Below, piece by piece: positions 34,599-42,806 of a DNA stretch of 64,000 bases. Positions within the stretch are counted from its first letter, which is position 1, and every line of letters starts with the position of its first letter. The translations under genes were made by a program, and so were the position numbers. The stretch spans positions 62,001 to 126,000 of the forward strand of contig NZ_BAABHF010000026.1 in the NCBI RefSeq assembly GCF_039541955.1, in the 5' to 3' direction. Below the pieces are notes generated by a model. That model was given only the letters and a program-made list of their open reading frames with translations. It was not told the DNA's origin and did not search any database. This DNA is from Actinoallomurus oryzae. GTDB taxonomy: Bacteria > Actinomycetota > Actinomycetes > Streptosporangiales > Streptosporangiaceae.

Positions 34599-36062
34599 CT
34601 ACCGGGCGGCGCTCACGGCGGGCCGCTCGGCGGAGAGCGGAGCGGCGATGTCCTCCAGCGAACGCCCCGCGGCCTCCACGCCGATGACCAGTTCCACGAT
34701 GCCGGCGATGATCATCAGGCCCGCGCCCAGCAGGTAACCGTCGGCGACCGTGCTCGCGTGGCCGGTGTCGACGAGCTTGCCGAACAGCAGCGGGCCGATG
34801 ATGCCGCCGAGCGCGGTCCCGACGGCGTAGAACGCGGCGATGGCCATCGCGCGGGTCTCCATCGGGAAGATCTCCGAGACGGTCAGGTACGCGGAGCTGG
34901 CGCCGGCCGAGGCGAAGAAGAACACCACGACCCAGCAGACGGTGAGTGTCACGGCGGACAGGTGGCCGCCGCGGAACAGCATCGCGGTGCCGATCAGCAG
35001 CACCCCCGACAGGATGTACGTGCCGGAGATCATCACCTTGCGGCCCAGCCGGTCGAACAGGCGGCCGAGCACGAACGCGCCGCAGAAGTTGCCGAGACCG
35101 ATCGGGATCAGGTACCAGCCGGCGTGGTCGTCGGGCGTCTTGAAGAACTTCGACAGGACCAGCGCGTACGTGAAGAACACCGCGTTGTACAGGAAGGCCT
35201 GGCCGACGAAGAGCGAGAGCCCCAGGACCGTGCGCCGCGGGTAGCGGTTCACGGCGGTGCGGACGATCTCGCCGAAGCCGATCGTGTGACGCTGGCGGAT
35301 GGTGATCTTCTCGTCCACCGCGCCGAGCGGTCGCCCGCTCTCGTCGGTGACCTCCCGCTCGATGCCGCGGACGACCTCCTCGGCCTCGCGTTCCCGCCCG
35401 TGGATGAACAGCCACCGCGGGCTCTCCGGGACGATCCGCCGGACGAAGAGGATGCCGACGCCGAGAACGGCGCCGAGCGCGAACAGCAGCCGCCAGCCGA
35501 CGTTCTCCGGCAGCAGCGAGGCGTTGAGCACCGGCACCGACAGCAGTGCCGCGAAGGTCGTGCCCAGCCAGAACGACCCGTTCACCACGATGTCGACGGT
35601 GCCGCGCAGCCGGGCCGGGATCAGCTCGTCGATGGCGGAGTTGACCGCCGCGTACTCGCCGCCGATCCCCATGCCGGTGACGATCCGGCAGAGATAGAAC
35701 CACAGAGGGGTGAAGGAGAACGCGGTCGCCACGGTCGCGAGCAGGTAGACCGCGAGCGTGACCAGGAAGAGCTTCTTACGTCCGAACCGGTCGGTGAGAT
35801 ACCCGAAGACGAGCGCGCCGGCGCACGCCCCGGCCACGTACAGCGCCGCGCCCAGGCCGACCTGCGCGTCGCTCAATCCCAGTCCGCCGGCCTTGGAGGT
35901 CAGCCGCGGACCGATCACCCCGACGACGTTCACCTCGAGGCCGTCGAGGATCCACACGGTGCCCAGTCCGACGAGGATCAGCCAGTGCCAGCGCGCCCAG
36001 GGGAGCCGGTCCAGCCGTGCGGGCACATCCGTCTCGATCGTTTTCAGACCATCGGCGCCCAT
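34599..36062 (-). CDS. MFS transporter, sugar/aromatic-acid-type
   Basis: A 487-residue, 12-TM major facilitator. The two conserved loop-2/3-type motifs are GYLTDRFGRKKLF and GRLFDRLGRKVM, and the loop RIVTGMGIGGEYAAVNSAID is characteristic of the metabolite:H+ symporter/sugar porter branch. The central cytoplasmic loop (ESPRWLFIHGREREAEEVVR) is also typical of that branch. It likely imports an organic acid or polyol with protons. ATG at 36062 has AGGAGG five bases upstream. It is transcribed alone, divergent from nothing, with the permease gene upstream on the same strand ending in a terminator. Confidence 0.92.
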   Translation of the reverse strand: MGADGLKTIETDVPARLDRLPWARWHWLILVGLGTVWILDGLEVNVVGVIGPRLTSKAGGLGLSDAQVGLGAALYVAGACAGALVFGYLTDRFGRKKLFLVTLAVYLLATVATAFSFTPLWFYLCRIVTGMGIGGEYAAVNSAIDELIPARLRGTVDIVVNGSFWLGTTFAALLSVPVLNASLLPENVGWRLLFALGAVLGVGILFVRRIVPESPRWLFIHGREREAEEVVRGIEREVTDESGRPLGAVDEKITIRQRHTIGFGEIVRTAVNRYPRRTVLGLSLFVGQAFLYNAVFFTYALVLSKFFKTPDDHAGWYLIPIGLGNFCGAFVLGRLFDRLGRKVMISGTYILSGVLLIGTAMLFRGGHLSAVTLTVCWVVVFFFASAGASSAYLTVSEIFPMETRAMAIAAFYAVGTALGGIIGPLLFGKLVDTGHASTVADGYLLGAGLMIIAGIVELVIGVEAAGRSLEDIAAPLSAERPAVSAAR

Positions 36063-36138
36063 ACGGCCTCCTCGTTCCCTCGTCGTCGATCGGAACTGAC
36101 GAGGTGAATACCCTCCTCTCCATCCGCAAACGTGCATA

Positions 36139-36169
36139 CCGGACGGCGGGCCCGGGACCCGCCGTCCGG
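36139..36169 (-). terminator. Strong hairpin terminator after the fused permease
   Basis: CCGGACGGCGGG at 36139-36150 pairs perfectly over 12 bp with CCCGCCGTCCGG at 36158-36169, 12 bp after the permease stop and before the MFS ribosome binding site. Confidence 0.8.
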
Positions 36170-36181
36170 CCGAGGACACCT

Positions 36182-38242
36182 TCAGCGAGGGGGATCCGGC
36201 TCCTGGCCGTCGGGTTCGGCGGGTTCCGTCCGTGTGTCCTGCGGCTCGTCCGTTCTGCTCGCCGGGCGCGTCGCGCCTTCCGCCGGTGGTGCGGGAGGCG
36301 GCGGTGGGCCGTAGCCGGGCGGAGGCCGGTAGCCGCCGGGGTCGGCCGGAGTGCCGTACGGACCAGGGGGCGGACCGTACGGGCCGGGTGGCGGACCGCC
36401 CGGGCCGGGTGGCGGCGCATACCCGCCGGGCTGAGGCCCGTACGCGCCGGGTGGTGGCCCGTACGCGCCGGGTGGTGGGCCGTACGCTCCGGGTGGGGGA
36501 CCGGCCGTGCCGGGTGGGGGAGCGTGCGCGCCGGGCTGAGGGCCGTACGGGGCAGGCGGCGCGGAGCCGTAGCCGGTGCCGGGCCACGGCGCGTGGGCCG
36601 GCGGAAGCGAACGCGCGTCCGCCTCGGCGTCGTCCGCCGGGCCGGTGGTGATGACCAGCCGGTCGAGGTAGAAGATCTGCAGCGCTCCCAGGGCGAGGAA
36701 CAGCACGATCACCACGAGGAGGGGCGTCGCCGCGCCGACGGACGGGTTGGACGCGTAACCGCGCAGGTCCGCCAGCACGGCGATGGGCGCGGTCCGGGAC
36801 TCGGCGGTGGTGCCCACGATGAACGGCCACAGCACCCCGTGCGCGCCGAACAGGACGGTCACGCCGCCCATGAGCGCGGCGAGCGGCAGCGCGGGCACCA
36901 CGACCTGCGGGAAGAAGCCGGATCCACCGGCGCGCCACCGCGCCGCGCGGGTCCGGCAGAACAGCGTGAGCACGAGCAGCGACGGCACGCTCAGCAGGAC
37001 CGGCGGCACCAGGCCGATGAAGTGGTTGAGCAGGCCGAGATGCCGGGCGTTGTCGAAGCCGGCGATGCTCAGCGGCGCCACGCCGACGAACAGCCACGGC
37101 GAGAAGACCAGCAGCAGCCACTCGCTGTGCCGGCCGAGCGGGCGCAGGCCACCGATTCCGAGCGCGGCCAGGAACGCCGTGCCGACCGAGACGATCGCGC
37201 CCAGCACCGGCGGTGCCCAGGTGTTGAGCAGGATCCGCGCCGCGGACGGCCGCAGCGGAGCGGTGTGCTCGGCCGAGAAGAGGGCCGACAGCCACGGCCA
37301 TGCGCAGACGACGCCGACGATCACGACGACGACGAGGGCCAGGGCGCCGATCACGAGGCGGCCTCCGGCGTCCGGCCGCCTCGGCGCCGCCTCATCGCCC
37401 GGTCCGAGTTCGATCCGCAGCCCGGTCCGTACGGCGATGACCGTCGCGACGATGCCGAGCACGCCGAGCGCCAGCCCGCTCACGGTCGCGACGGCCGCGG
37501 CGCTGCCGAAGTCCATGTAGAGGTACGCGCTCGTGTACTCCAGCGCCGCGAGCGTCGGCCGGGGACTCATCGTCAGGCTGACCGAGAGCGCCTGGAGCGC
37601 CACGGCGATGCCCGCCAGCACGACGATCGAGCCGACCGCGAGGAACGCCGGGGTGAGCCGGCGCCCCTGCCTCCGGCCGCGGAAGATGGGCAGGAAGACG
37701 AGCAGCGCCAGCCCGCACAGCAGACCGAACATCGCCGCGGACGTGATGAGCTGCGAGGAGGGCGACCACGCGCTCCTGGAGGGCACCCGGCCGAACATCG
37801 TCGCGATCCCGCCGTCGCGCTGCCCGATGAGCCACGCGGCGGCGATCGCGACCGGAGAGAACGTCACGAGCGGCAACGACAGCAGCACCCGGCCGACGCG
37901 ACGCGGCCAGGTGCCGGCCCGGTCGAGCGCCGCGGCGAGCGGGGGCCCGACCACCAGCAGGATCAGCAGCGGCACCAGGGCGAACGACAGCGAGAAGGCC
38001 AGGGCCTTCCAGAACGCCCCGTGTCCCAGGAAGTACGTGTAGTTGCGCAGGCCGGCGGCGTGCGCGGTACCCCGGATACCACCGCCCGCCTGGAAGCTCC
38101 GCGCGATGGTCTGCACGCTCGGCACGACCAGCGTGACCAGCCAGGTCAGCGCCGCCGGAATGAGGAGGAGCAGCCCCGGACCGCGGCGCGGCGCCGCACC
38201 GCCGGGCGGGCCGACCGCAGGCGCCGGAGGGTAGGGCGTCAT
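36182..38242 (-). CDS. Large MalF/MalG-like fused ABC permease with proline-rich cytoplasmic tail
   Basis: A 686-residue protein with about 12 hydrophobic segments in two halves. The N-terminal half resembles MalF-type permeases (LLLLIPAALTWLVTLVVPSV, then VGRVLLSLPLVTFSPVAIAA). The second half, from about residue 320, resembles a MalG-like unit (NTWAPPVLGAIVSVGTAFLA), but its EAA loop is poorly conserved. Residues ~575-686 form a Pro/Gly/Tyr-rich tail with PPPGAYG repeats. No ATPase or binding protein adjoins. ATG at 38242 follows GAAGGAGGG and overlaps the last of five upstream micro-ORFs. Function as a sugar importer is inferred and not certain. Confidence 0.75.
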   Translation of the reverse strand: MTPYPPAPAVGPPGGAAPRRGPGLLLLIPAALTWLVTLVVPSVQTIARSFQAGGGIRGTAHAAGLRNYTYFLGHGAFWKALAFSLSFALVPLLILLVVGPPLAAALDRAGTWPRRVGRVLLSLPLVTFSPVAIAAAWLIGQRDGGIATMFGRVPSRSAWSPSSQLITSAAMFGLLCGLALLVFLPIFRGRRQGRRLTPAFLAVGSIVVLAGIAVALQALSVSLTMSPRPTLAALEYTSAYLYMDFGSAAAVATVSGLALGVLGIVATVIAVRTGLRIELGPGDEAAPRRPDAGGRLVIGALALVVVVIVGVVCAWPWLSALFSAEHTAPLRPSAARILLNTWAPPVLGAIVSVGTAFLAALGIGGLRPLGRHSEWLLLVFSPWLFVGVAPLSIAGFDNARHLGLLNHFIGLVPPVLLSVPSLLVLTLFCRTRAARWRAGGSGFFPQVVVPALPLAALMGGVTVLFGAHGVLWPFIVGTTAESRTAPIAVLADLRGYASNPSVGAATPLLVVIVLFLALGALQIFYLDRLVITTGPADDAEADARSLPPAHAPWPGTGYGSAPPAPYGPQPGAHAPPPGTAGPPPGAYGPPPGAYGPPPGAYGPQPGGYAPPPGPGGPPPGPYGPPPGPYGTPADPGGYRPPPGYGPPPPPAPPAEGATRPASRTDEPQDTRTEPAEPDGQEPDPPR

Positions 38243-38310
38243 GAACCCTCCTTCGTCGGGGAGATGCGCCATGCGACCGCGTCTTCGATGCCCTCGCTGC
38301 GTTCGGTCAT
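38239..38310 (-). CDS. Leader micro-ORF 5 (adjacent to permease), 23 codons
   Basis: ATG at 38310 opens a 23-codon frame that begins MTERSEGIED and ends SPTKEGS; its stop overlaps the permease start as ATGA. The codons AAG GAG GG near its end are the permease ribosome binding site. This copy has Val where its neighbours have Ala, and Ser instead of Pro at the end. Translation through it would couple to the permease. Confidence 0.5.
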   Translation of the reverse strand: MTERSEGIEDAVAWRISPTKEGS

Positions 38311-38378
38311 GGGCCCTCCTTCGTCGGGGAGATGCGCCATGCGGCCGCGTCTTCGATGCCCTCGCTGCGTTCGGTCAT
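38307..38378 (-). CDS. Leader micro-ORF 4, 23 codons
   Basis: ATG at 38378 to TGA ending 38307. The peptide begins MTERSEGIED, has AAAWRI in the middle and ends SPTKEGP. It carries AAGGAGG just before the next ATG and overlaps it by ATGA. This copy may be taken as the consensus of the array. Confidence 0.45.
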   Translation of the reverse strand: MTERSEGIEDAAAWRISPTKEGP

Positions 38379-38446
38379 GGGCCCTCCTTCGTCGGGGAGA
38401 TGCGCCATGCGGCCGCGTCTTTGATGCCCTCGCTGCGTTCGGTCAT
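38375..38446 (-). CDS. Leader micro-ORF 3, 23 codons
   Basis: ATG at 38446 to TGA ending 38375. It differs from micro-ORF 4 by one base that changes Glu to Lys (GIKD instead of GIED). Stop-start overlap and ribosome binding site are unchanged. Confidence 0.45.
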   Translation of the reverse strand: MTERSEGIKDAAAWRISPTKEGP

Positions 38447-38514
38447 GGGCCCTCCTTCGTCGGGGAGATGCGCCATGCGGCCATGTCTTCGATTCGCTCG
38501 CTGCGTTCGGTCAT
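38443..38514 (-). CDS. Leader micro-ORF 2, 23 codons
   Basis: ATG at 38514 to TGA ending 38443. It starts MTERSERIEDM and ends SPTKEGP, with Arg for Gly and Met for Ala relative to the consensus. The extra internal ATG is out of use for the array logic. It overlaps micro-ORF 3 by ATGA. Confidence 0.45.
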   Translation of the reverse strand: MTERSERIEDMAAWRISPTKEGP

Positions 38515-38582
38515 GGGCCCTCCTTCGTCGGAGAGGTGGGCCGGGCGGCCGGGCCTTCGGTTTTCTCGCCGCGCTGGATCAT
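38511..38582 (-). CDS. Leader micro-ORF 1 (outermost, diverged), 23 codons
   Basis: ATG at 38582 to TGA ending 38511. The peptide starts MIQRGEKTEG and ends TSPTKEGP. Its first two thirds differ from the other copies, yet its length of 23 codons, the C-terminal residues and the embedded AAGGAGG are kept. GGCGGAG lies seven bases before its ATG, a plausible entry site for ribosomes. Confidence 0.45.
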   Translation of the reverse strand: MIQRGEKTEGPAARPTSPTKEGP

Positions 38583-38771
38583 GGACGCTCCGCCGGTGCC
38601 GATTTCGTCGCCGATCCGATGATCGGCCAAGCCGACCGTAGCGTCACGCGATATCCGCTGTCCCGGAGCATTCCGGTCAGATCGCTCTTTTCGCGCCAGG
38701 AGCCCTGGATCCGGCGTTCTCCAGGTCCGTCCGAGCGCCATCGAGGGCGGCGGCCCCGTCGGACGCCGGGT

Positions 38772-39339
38772 ATGCCGAAGAAGCCGCCTTTCCGGGCAGA
38801 GGAACTCCTCGGCCGGCACCTGTTCGACGCGTTCCCGCAGCCGCGGGGGTGATGGGACAGCTGCGCAGCGCCCTCAGCGCCGGAATCCAGGTCCTCGAGG
38901 AGCCCGGGCAGGCGCTCGAGGGCTCGGGCGGTACGCGCGCTCCATCGACGGGGCGCTGGCCAGCACCGCCGTCCAGGCCGTCATCGACAAGGCGCGGCAG
39001 ACGATCACCTACAGCTGCGCCGGTCACCTCCCACCCGTGCTCCTCCAGCCCGACGGCACCGTCCACTTCCTCGACCAGGCCACCGACCCGCCCCTGGGCG
39101 TTCGCGTGGCCGACCTCCCCAGGCCCCAGGCGGAGCTGTCGTACGCCCCCGGCGCCACCCTCGTCCTGTACACCGACGGCCTCGTGGAGCGTCGCGGCGA
39201 GGACATCGACGACGGGCTGCGCCGCCTCGCCGAGGGCCTTCGCCGGCACGCCCGGCTCGACCCCGAGCCGCTGGCCGAGGCGCTCCAGGAGGTCATCGAG
39301 CGCCGGCCACTGGAACGTACCGGTACCGGGGGATCCGCT
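38772..39339 (+). pseudogene. Broken PAS / SpoIIE-type PP2C phosphatase remnant
   Basis: Three pieces of one protein type are seen in different frames. First, RAEELLGRHLFDAFP, a PAS-like segment ending in a stop at 38852. Second, MGQLRSALSAGIQVLEEPGQ from 38852 on. Third, after a one-base frameshift near 38925, RSIDGALASTAVQAVIDKAR and TITYSCAGHLPPVLLQPDG with GATLVLYTDGLVERR, the C-terminal part of a PP2C/SpoIIE phosphatase. The GAF and most of the PAS region are deleted. The third piece has lost its own stop and is open into the epimerase gene. Such phosphatases act in anti-sigma factor switches. Confidence 0.7.
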
Positions 39340-40521
39340 ATGGTGCGCACCGTGCGGGCGGTGGTGACGGGGGCGGCCGGGTTCATCGGGAGCCATGTGG
39401 CGGAGGCGATGGCCCGTGCCGGGCACGAGGTGGTCGCGGTCGACGCGCCCGCGCGTTCCGCCTCGCCCGCCGCCGCGCGGGTGAACTGGGCGGGTCTCGC
39501 GGACCGGCCCGGCGTCCACCGGGTCGAGACCGACCTCGCCATCGACGACCTCGCCTCCCTCGTCCGCGCGGACGTCGTCGTGCACCTGGCGGGCCGGCCC
39601 GGTGTCCGCAGCTCGTGGGGCGAGGGCCGCGCCGCCGCCGTCCGCGACAACGTGACCGCCACCCGCCGGCTGCTCGCGGCCTGTGAGGCCGCCGCCGCGC
39701 CGCCGCGCGTCGTCGTCGCCTCCAGCTCCTCGGTGTACGGCTCGGCCGGCGGCCGCCCGAACACCGAACGGGACCCACTGCGGCCCGCCAGCCCGTACGC
39801 CGCCAGCAAGGCCGCGATGGAACGCCTCGCCGCGCGGGCCGCCGCGCGCGGGCTGCCGACCGTCGTGCTGCGGTACTTCTCCGTCTACGGTCCCCGGCAG
39901 CGGCCGGACATGGCCTTCCACCGGTTCATCGAGGCGGGACTCGCCGGCCGGCCCTTGCCGGTCTTCGGCGACGGCGGCCAGTCGCGCGCCTTCACCCACG
40001 TCGGCGACGTCGTCGCGGCCACCGTCGCCGCCGCCACGACCGGCCTGCCGCCCGGCACCGTGCTCAACGTCGGCCACCCGGCGCACGTCCCGGTACGGGA
40101 CGCGATCGACCTGCTGGCCGGGCTGCTCGGCGTACGACCACGGATCGACCACCGGGTCGCCGTGCCCGGCGACGCGGCCCGCACCTGGGCCGACAGCGGC
40201 GAGGCCGCCCGCCTCCTCGGCTGGTCGCCCCGCATCGGCCTGGCCGAGGGCCTCGCCGACCAGATCGCCTGGCACCGCCGCCACGCCGCGTACCCCGAAC
40301 CCCCGCACGCCGCCGATCCCGAGCCGCCGTATGCCGCCGGAGCCGAGCGCCCGTACGCCGCCGGAGCCGAGCCGCCGCGCGCCGCGAGCGCCGGGCGGCC
40401 GTGCGGCGCCGGAGCCGAGTCCCCGTATGCCGCCGGTGCTGAGCCGCCGGGGGTCGTCGGCGCCGAGTCGCCGGGCGCTTCCGGTGCGGGGCTCGCGCGC
40501 CCCGCCGGGCGGTCGGTGTGA
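39340..40521 (+). CDS. NAD-dependent epimerase/dehydratase with repetitive C-terminal tail
   Basis: A 393-residue extended SDR. It has the NAD-binding motif VVTGAAGFIGSHVAEAMARA, the strand VVHLAGRPGVRSSW, the active-site Ser-Tyr-Lys (ASSSSVYGSAGG and SPYAASKAAMERLA), and VVLRYFSVYGPRQRPDMAF. Members interconvert NDP-sugars. The last ~75 residues are a tail of an 8-residue unit (PYAAGAEP-type) not seen in the family. ATG at 39340 is preceded by GGGGGA; GTG at 39352 is an alternative. Its stop overlaps the next glycosyltransferase by GTGA. The frame runs back into the phosphatase remnant without a stop. Confidence 0.88.
   Translation: MVRTVRAVVTGAAGFIGSHVAEAMARAGHEVVAVDAPARSASPAAARVNWAGLADRPGVHRVETDLAIDDLASLVRADVVVHLAGRPGVRSSWGEGRAAAVRDNVTATRRLLAACEAAAAPPRVVVASSSSVYGSAGGRPNTERDPLRPASPYAASKAAMERLAARAAARGLPTVVLRYFSVYGPRQRPDMAFHRFIEAGLAGRPLPVFGDGGQSRAFTHVGDVVAATVAAATTGLPPGTVLNVGHPAHVPVRDAIDLLAGLLGVRPRIDHRVAVPGDAARTWADSGEAARLLGWSPRIGLAEGLADQIAWHRRHAAYPEPPHAADPEPPYAAGAERPYAAGAEPPRAASAGRPCGAGAESPYAAGAEPPGVVGAESPGASGAGLARPAGRSV
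40291..40482. repeat. 24-bp in-frame degenerate repeat in the epimerase tail
   Basis: About eight diverged copies of a 24-bp unit encode PxYAAGAE-like octapeptides (PYAAGAER, PYAAGAEP, PRAASAGR, PCGAGAES, PYAAGAEP). The frame is preserved throughout. The divergence indicates an older expansion than the 18-bp and 68-bp arrays. Confidence 0.7.
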
Positions 40522-41717
40522 CCGCGCCGGGGGCGGCGCGGCGGCGGGAGGTCCGCGCGGCGTACTTCGCCTTCGACCGGTTTCCCTCCAGCAAGGGCTC
40601 CGCGGTGCACATCGGGCAGATGGCGGCCGCGCTGTTCGAGGAGTTCGGCGGCGGCCTGCTCGGCGTGCTCGGCGGGGGCGGTCTGCCGCGCTACCAGTGG
40701 GAGCCGGACCGCGGCGTCGAGATCGCCCGCTTCGGCGAGCGGATTCCCAACCTCATCGACCGAGCGGAGGCCTACTCCGGCTGGGTCGCCGCGCACCTGG
40801 CGCCGCACGTTTCCACGCTGCGGGTCTGTCACGTCCGCGACCCGTGGAGCGCCCTGCCCGTCGTGACCGCGCCCGGCCGGCGCTACCGCGTGGTGTACGA
40901 GGTGAACGGGCTGCCCTCCATCGAGCTGGCCCACACCTGGCCGCTCGCGCCGCCGGCCACGCTCGCCGCGATCGCCGGGCTGGAGGACCGCTGCCTGGAG
41001 CGGGCCGACGCGGTCGTGGTGCCCTCGAACGTGATCGCTTCCGCGCTCGTGCGGCGGGGCGTGCCCGAGGGCAGGATCCACCTGGTGCCGAACGGCGCCG
41101 ACGTGCCGTCCGAGACGCCGCGCCCGCCCGACGCGCCGGAGCGGTACATCGTCTACGTGGGCGCGCTGCAGCCGTGGCAGGGGCTCGACGTGCTGCTCCG
41201 CGCGTTCGCCCGGCTCGCCGACCTGACCGGGCTCCGGCTGGTCATCTGCTCGTCCGTGCCGGAACGCCGGGCGCGGGCGCTGCGCCGGCTCGCCGGGCGG
41301 CTCGGCGTCGCCGACCGGATCGTCTGGCGGTTCACGCTGCCGCACGCCGAGGTGGCCGCCTGGCTCGCCGGGGCGGAGTTGTCCGTGGCGCCGCTGACCG
41401 GCTGCGCGCGCAACGTCGACCAGGGCTGCGCGCCGCTGAAGATCCTCGAGTCGATGGCCGCCGGTACGCCGGTGGTCGCGTCCGGGCTGCCCGCCGTACG
41501 GGAGATCATGGCCGACGGCGCGCACGGCCGCCTGGTCGCTCCCGACCGTCCCGCGGAGCTGGCGCGTGTCATCCGCGTCCTGCTGGAGTACCCGGACGCA
41601 GCCCGGGCCATGGGGGAGCGCGGGCGCCGGCGCGTACGGGAGGAGTTCGGCTGGGCGGCGACGCGGGCGAAAATGGCCATGATTTATCGGTCTATGACTT
41701 CGAATATGGACAATTGA
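40518..41717 (+). CDS. Glycosyltransferase family 4 (GT-B)
   Basis: A 399-residue protein. The N-terminal Rossmann part has FPSSKGSAVHIGQMAAALFE. The C-terminal donor-binding part has VPNGADVPSE, YIVYVGALQPWQGLDVLLRA and the E-x7-E type segment GCAPLKILESMAAGTPVVAS. It would transfer a sugar from an NDP-sugar to a lipid or polysaccharide acceptor. GTG at 40518 overlaps the epimerase stop by GTGA. No TM segment is seen. It is the second gene of an eight-gene coupled run. Confidence 0.9.
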   Translation: MTAPGAARRREVRAAYFAFDRFPSSKGSAVHIGQMAAALFEEFGGGLLGVLGGGGLPRYQWEPDRGVEIARFGERIPNLIDRAEAYSGWVAAHLAPHVSTLRVCHVRDPWSALPVVTAPGRRYRVVYEVNGLPSIELAHTWPLAPPATLAAIAGLEDRCLERADAVVVPSNVIASALVRRGVPEGRIHLVPNGADVPSETPRPPDAPERYIVYVGALQPWQGLDVLLRAFARLADLTGLRLVICSSVPERRARALRRLAGRLGVADRIVWRFTLPHAEVAAWLAGAELSVAPLTGCARNVDQGCAPLKILESMAAGTPVVASGLPAVREIMADGAHGRLVAPDRPAELARVIRVLLEYPDAARAMGERGRRRVREEFGWAATRAKMAMIYRSMTSNMDN

Positions 41718-41730
41718 TAGTGTCCGCCTC

Positions 41731-42456
41731 ATGTTCTGGCGGAAGACCCGCGAAGCGATCGGTCGCTTCCACCCCGCGCACCAGCGGTTGACCCTGGAGC
41801 GCACGGTCTCGGCGTCGTCCGTTCCCGGTGAGTGGGCGGCCGTTCTGGCGAGCCTTTCCCAGCACGAGGTGACGGTGAAGCGACGAAAATGGCGGCTGCC
41901 GTCGCGGACGACGGCGGTCCTCGTCCCGATCATCCAGGTGCTGTCGGAGGACACGGCGCCGGACGGCGCGATCGGTGTCGCCGCCGACTTCCGCGGCCCG
42001 CGCGCGCCCGGCAAGAAGGGCCCCGAGCGTGACCTGCCCGTCGGCGGGCGCGTCCGCCGGCTCACCGAGTGGTTCGTCCTGGACCCCTGGCTCCAGGTGC
42101 GCGCGGAGCTGCGGGACGGCAGCGTCCTGGAGATCCGGGTCACCGACCGGATCCGCCACCGGAAGATCCACCGGGTCAACGCCCGCGGCAAGCACAAGTG
42201 GAAGACCAAGAAGAAGGCGGTGCAGCGCATCGACGTCAAGCGCACGCTGGCGCGGGACGCCGCGGCGCGGCGTCCGGGCACCGCACCGCCCGCGTGGATC
42301 CGGGTGCGGGTCAAGGACGGCAAGCGTGTCGCGCTGAACGCCACCGCCAAGCTTCCCCGCGTGCCCGAGGAGAACGACCAGCTCCAGGCGATCCTCACGG
42401 TCGTCGCCGAGCTGTTCCGCTGGACCCCGCCGCAGGCCTCGGGGAGGACCGCGTGA
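41731..42456 (+). CDS. Unrecognised basic protein
   Basis: A 241-residue soluble protein, strongly basic in the middle (RHRKIHRVNARGKHKWKTKK). It opens MFWRKTREAIGRFHPAHQRL and ends with a helix EENDQLQAILTVVAELFRW. No domain, signal peptide or TM helix was recognised. The 14-bp gap before it and the last codons of the previous gene form a local AT-rich island (41685-41715), possibly an internal promoter. Its stop overlaps the next gene by GTGA. The position between glycosyltransferases suggests a surface-polymer role, but nothing in the protein shows this. Confidence 0.75.
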   Translation: MFWRKTREAIGRFHPAHQRLTLERTVSASSVPGEWAAVLASLSQHEVTVKRRKWRLPSRTTAVLVPIIQVLSEDTAPDGAIGVAADFRGPRAPGKKGPERDLPVGGRVRRLTEWFVLDPWLQVRAELRDGSVLEIRVTDRIRHRKIHRVNARGKHKWKTKKKAVQRIDVKRTLARDAAARRPGTAPPAWIRVRVKDGKRVALNATAKLPRVPEENDQLQAILTVVAELFRWTPPQASGRTA

Positions 42457-42806
42457 ACCCCTGCGGAGCGACCACCGGGTTCTTCGTCCTCGGCCGCTGC
42501 GACCGTCCCGCGGTCACCGCCTGCCGCTGTGGCCGCCCGGTGTGCGCGGAGCACGTGGACGCCCAGGGTCTGTGTCCGGAGTGCTCCGGCGTCCAGGGCT
42601 ACGCCGACCCTTACCGCCCGGGCTGGGCGCGCGGCTACCGTCGCGCGCACTACCAGCGGACCTCCTACGACTACGGCGACCCGGTCCTGTACGACACCTA
42701 CCACGGCTACGACCGGGAGGGCTTCGACCAGGGCGGGGACTCCGGCGATGACCTCGACGTCGGCGGGGACCTCGGCGACGGCGACGGCGGCTGGGACGAC
42801 AGCTGA
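42453..42806 (+). CDS. Small Cys-rich zinc-binding protein with acidic Gly-rich tail
   Basis: A 117-residue protein. The first 50 residues hold a dense set of Cys/His: CRCGRPVCAEHVDAQGLCPEC, preceded by two further Cys (NPCGATT and GRCDRP). The spacing resembles a B-box or FYVE-like zinc fold. Then comes an Arg/Tyr-rich stretch (GYRRAHYQRTSYDYGD) and a tail rich in Gly and Asp (GGDSGDDLDVGGDLGDGDGG). GTG at 42453 overlaps the previous stop (GTGA), and its own stop overlaps the next start (TGATG). No named family was recognised. Confidence 0.75.
   Translation: MNPCGATTGFFVLGRCDRPAVTACRCGRPVCAEHVDAQGLCPECSGVQGYADPYRPGWARGYRRAHYQRTSYDYGDPVLYDTYHGYDREGFDQGGDSGDDLDVGGDLGDGDGGWDDS

Larger units (their letters stand above)
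38240..38560. repeat. 68-bp tandem repeat array carrying ribosome binding site and start codon
   Basis: On the plus strand CAT of each minus-strand start falls at 38240, 38308, 38376, 38444 and 38512, an exact 68-bp period. The first four full units are almost identical; the outermost (38512-38582) is strongly diverged but keeps the same micro-ORF length and ribosome binding site. As 68 is not a multiple of three, each unit shifts frame, and a stop-start overlap resets it. Confidence 0.9.

Noticed and set aside
38240..38560. Reading the 68-bp array as a CRISPR or as a plain minisatellite
   Set aside because: There are no spacers, and the preserved micro-ORFs with ribosome binding sites explain the pattern better.
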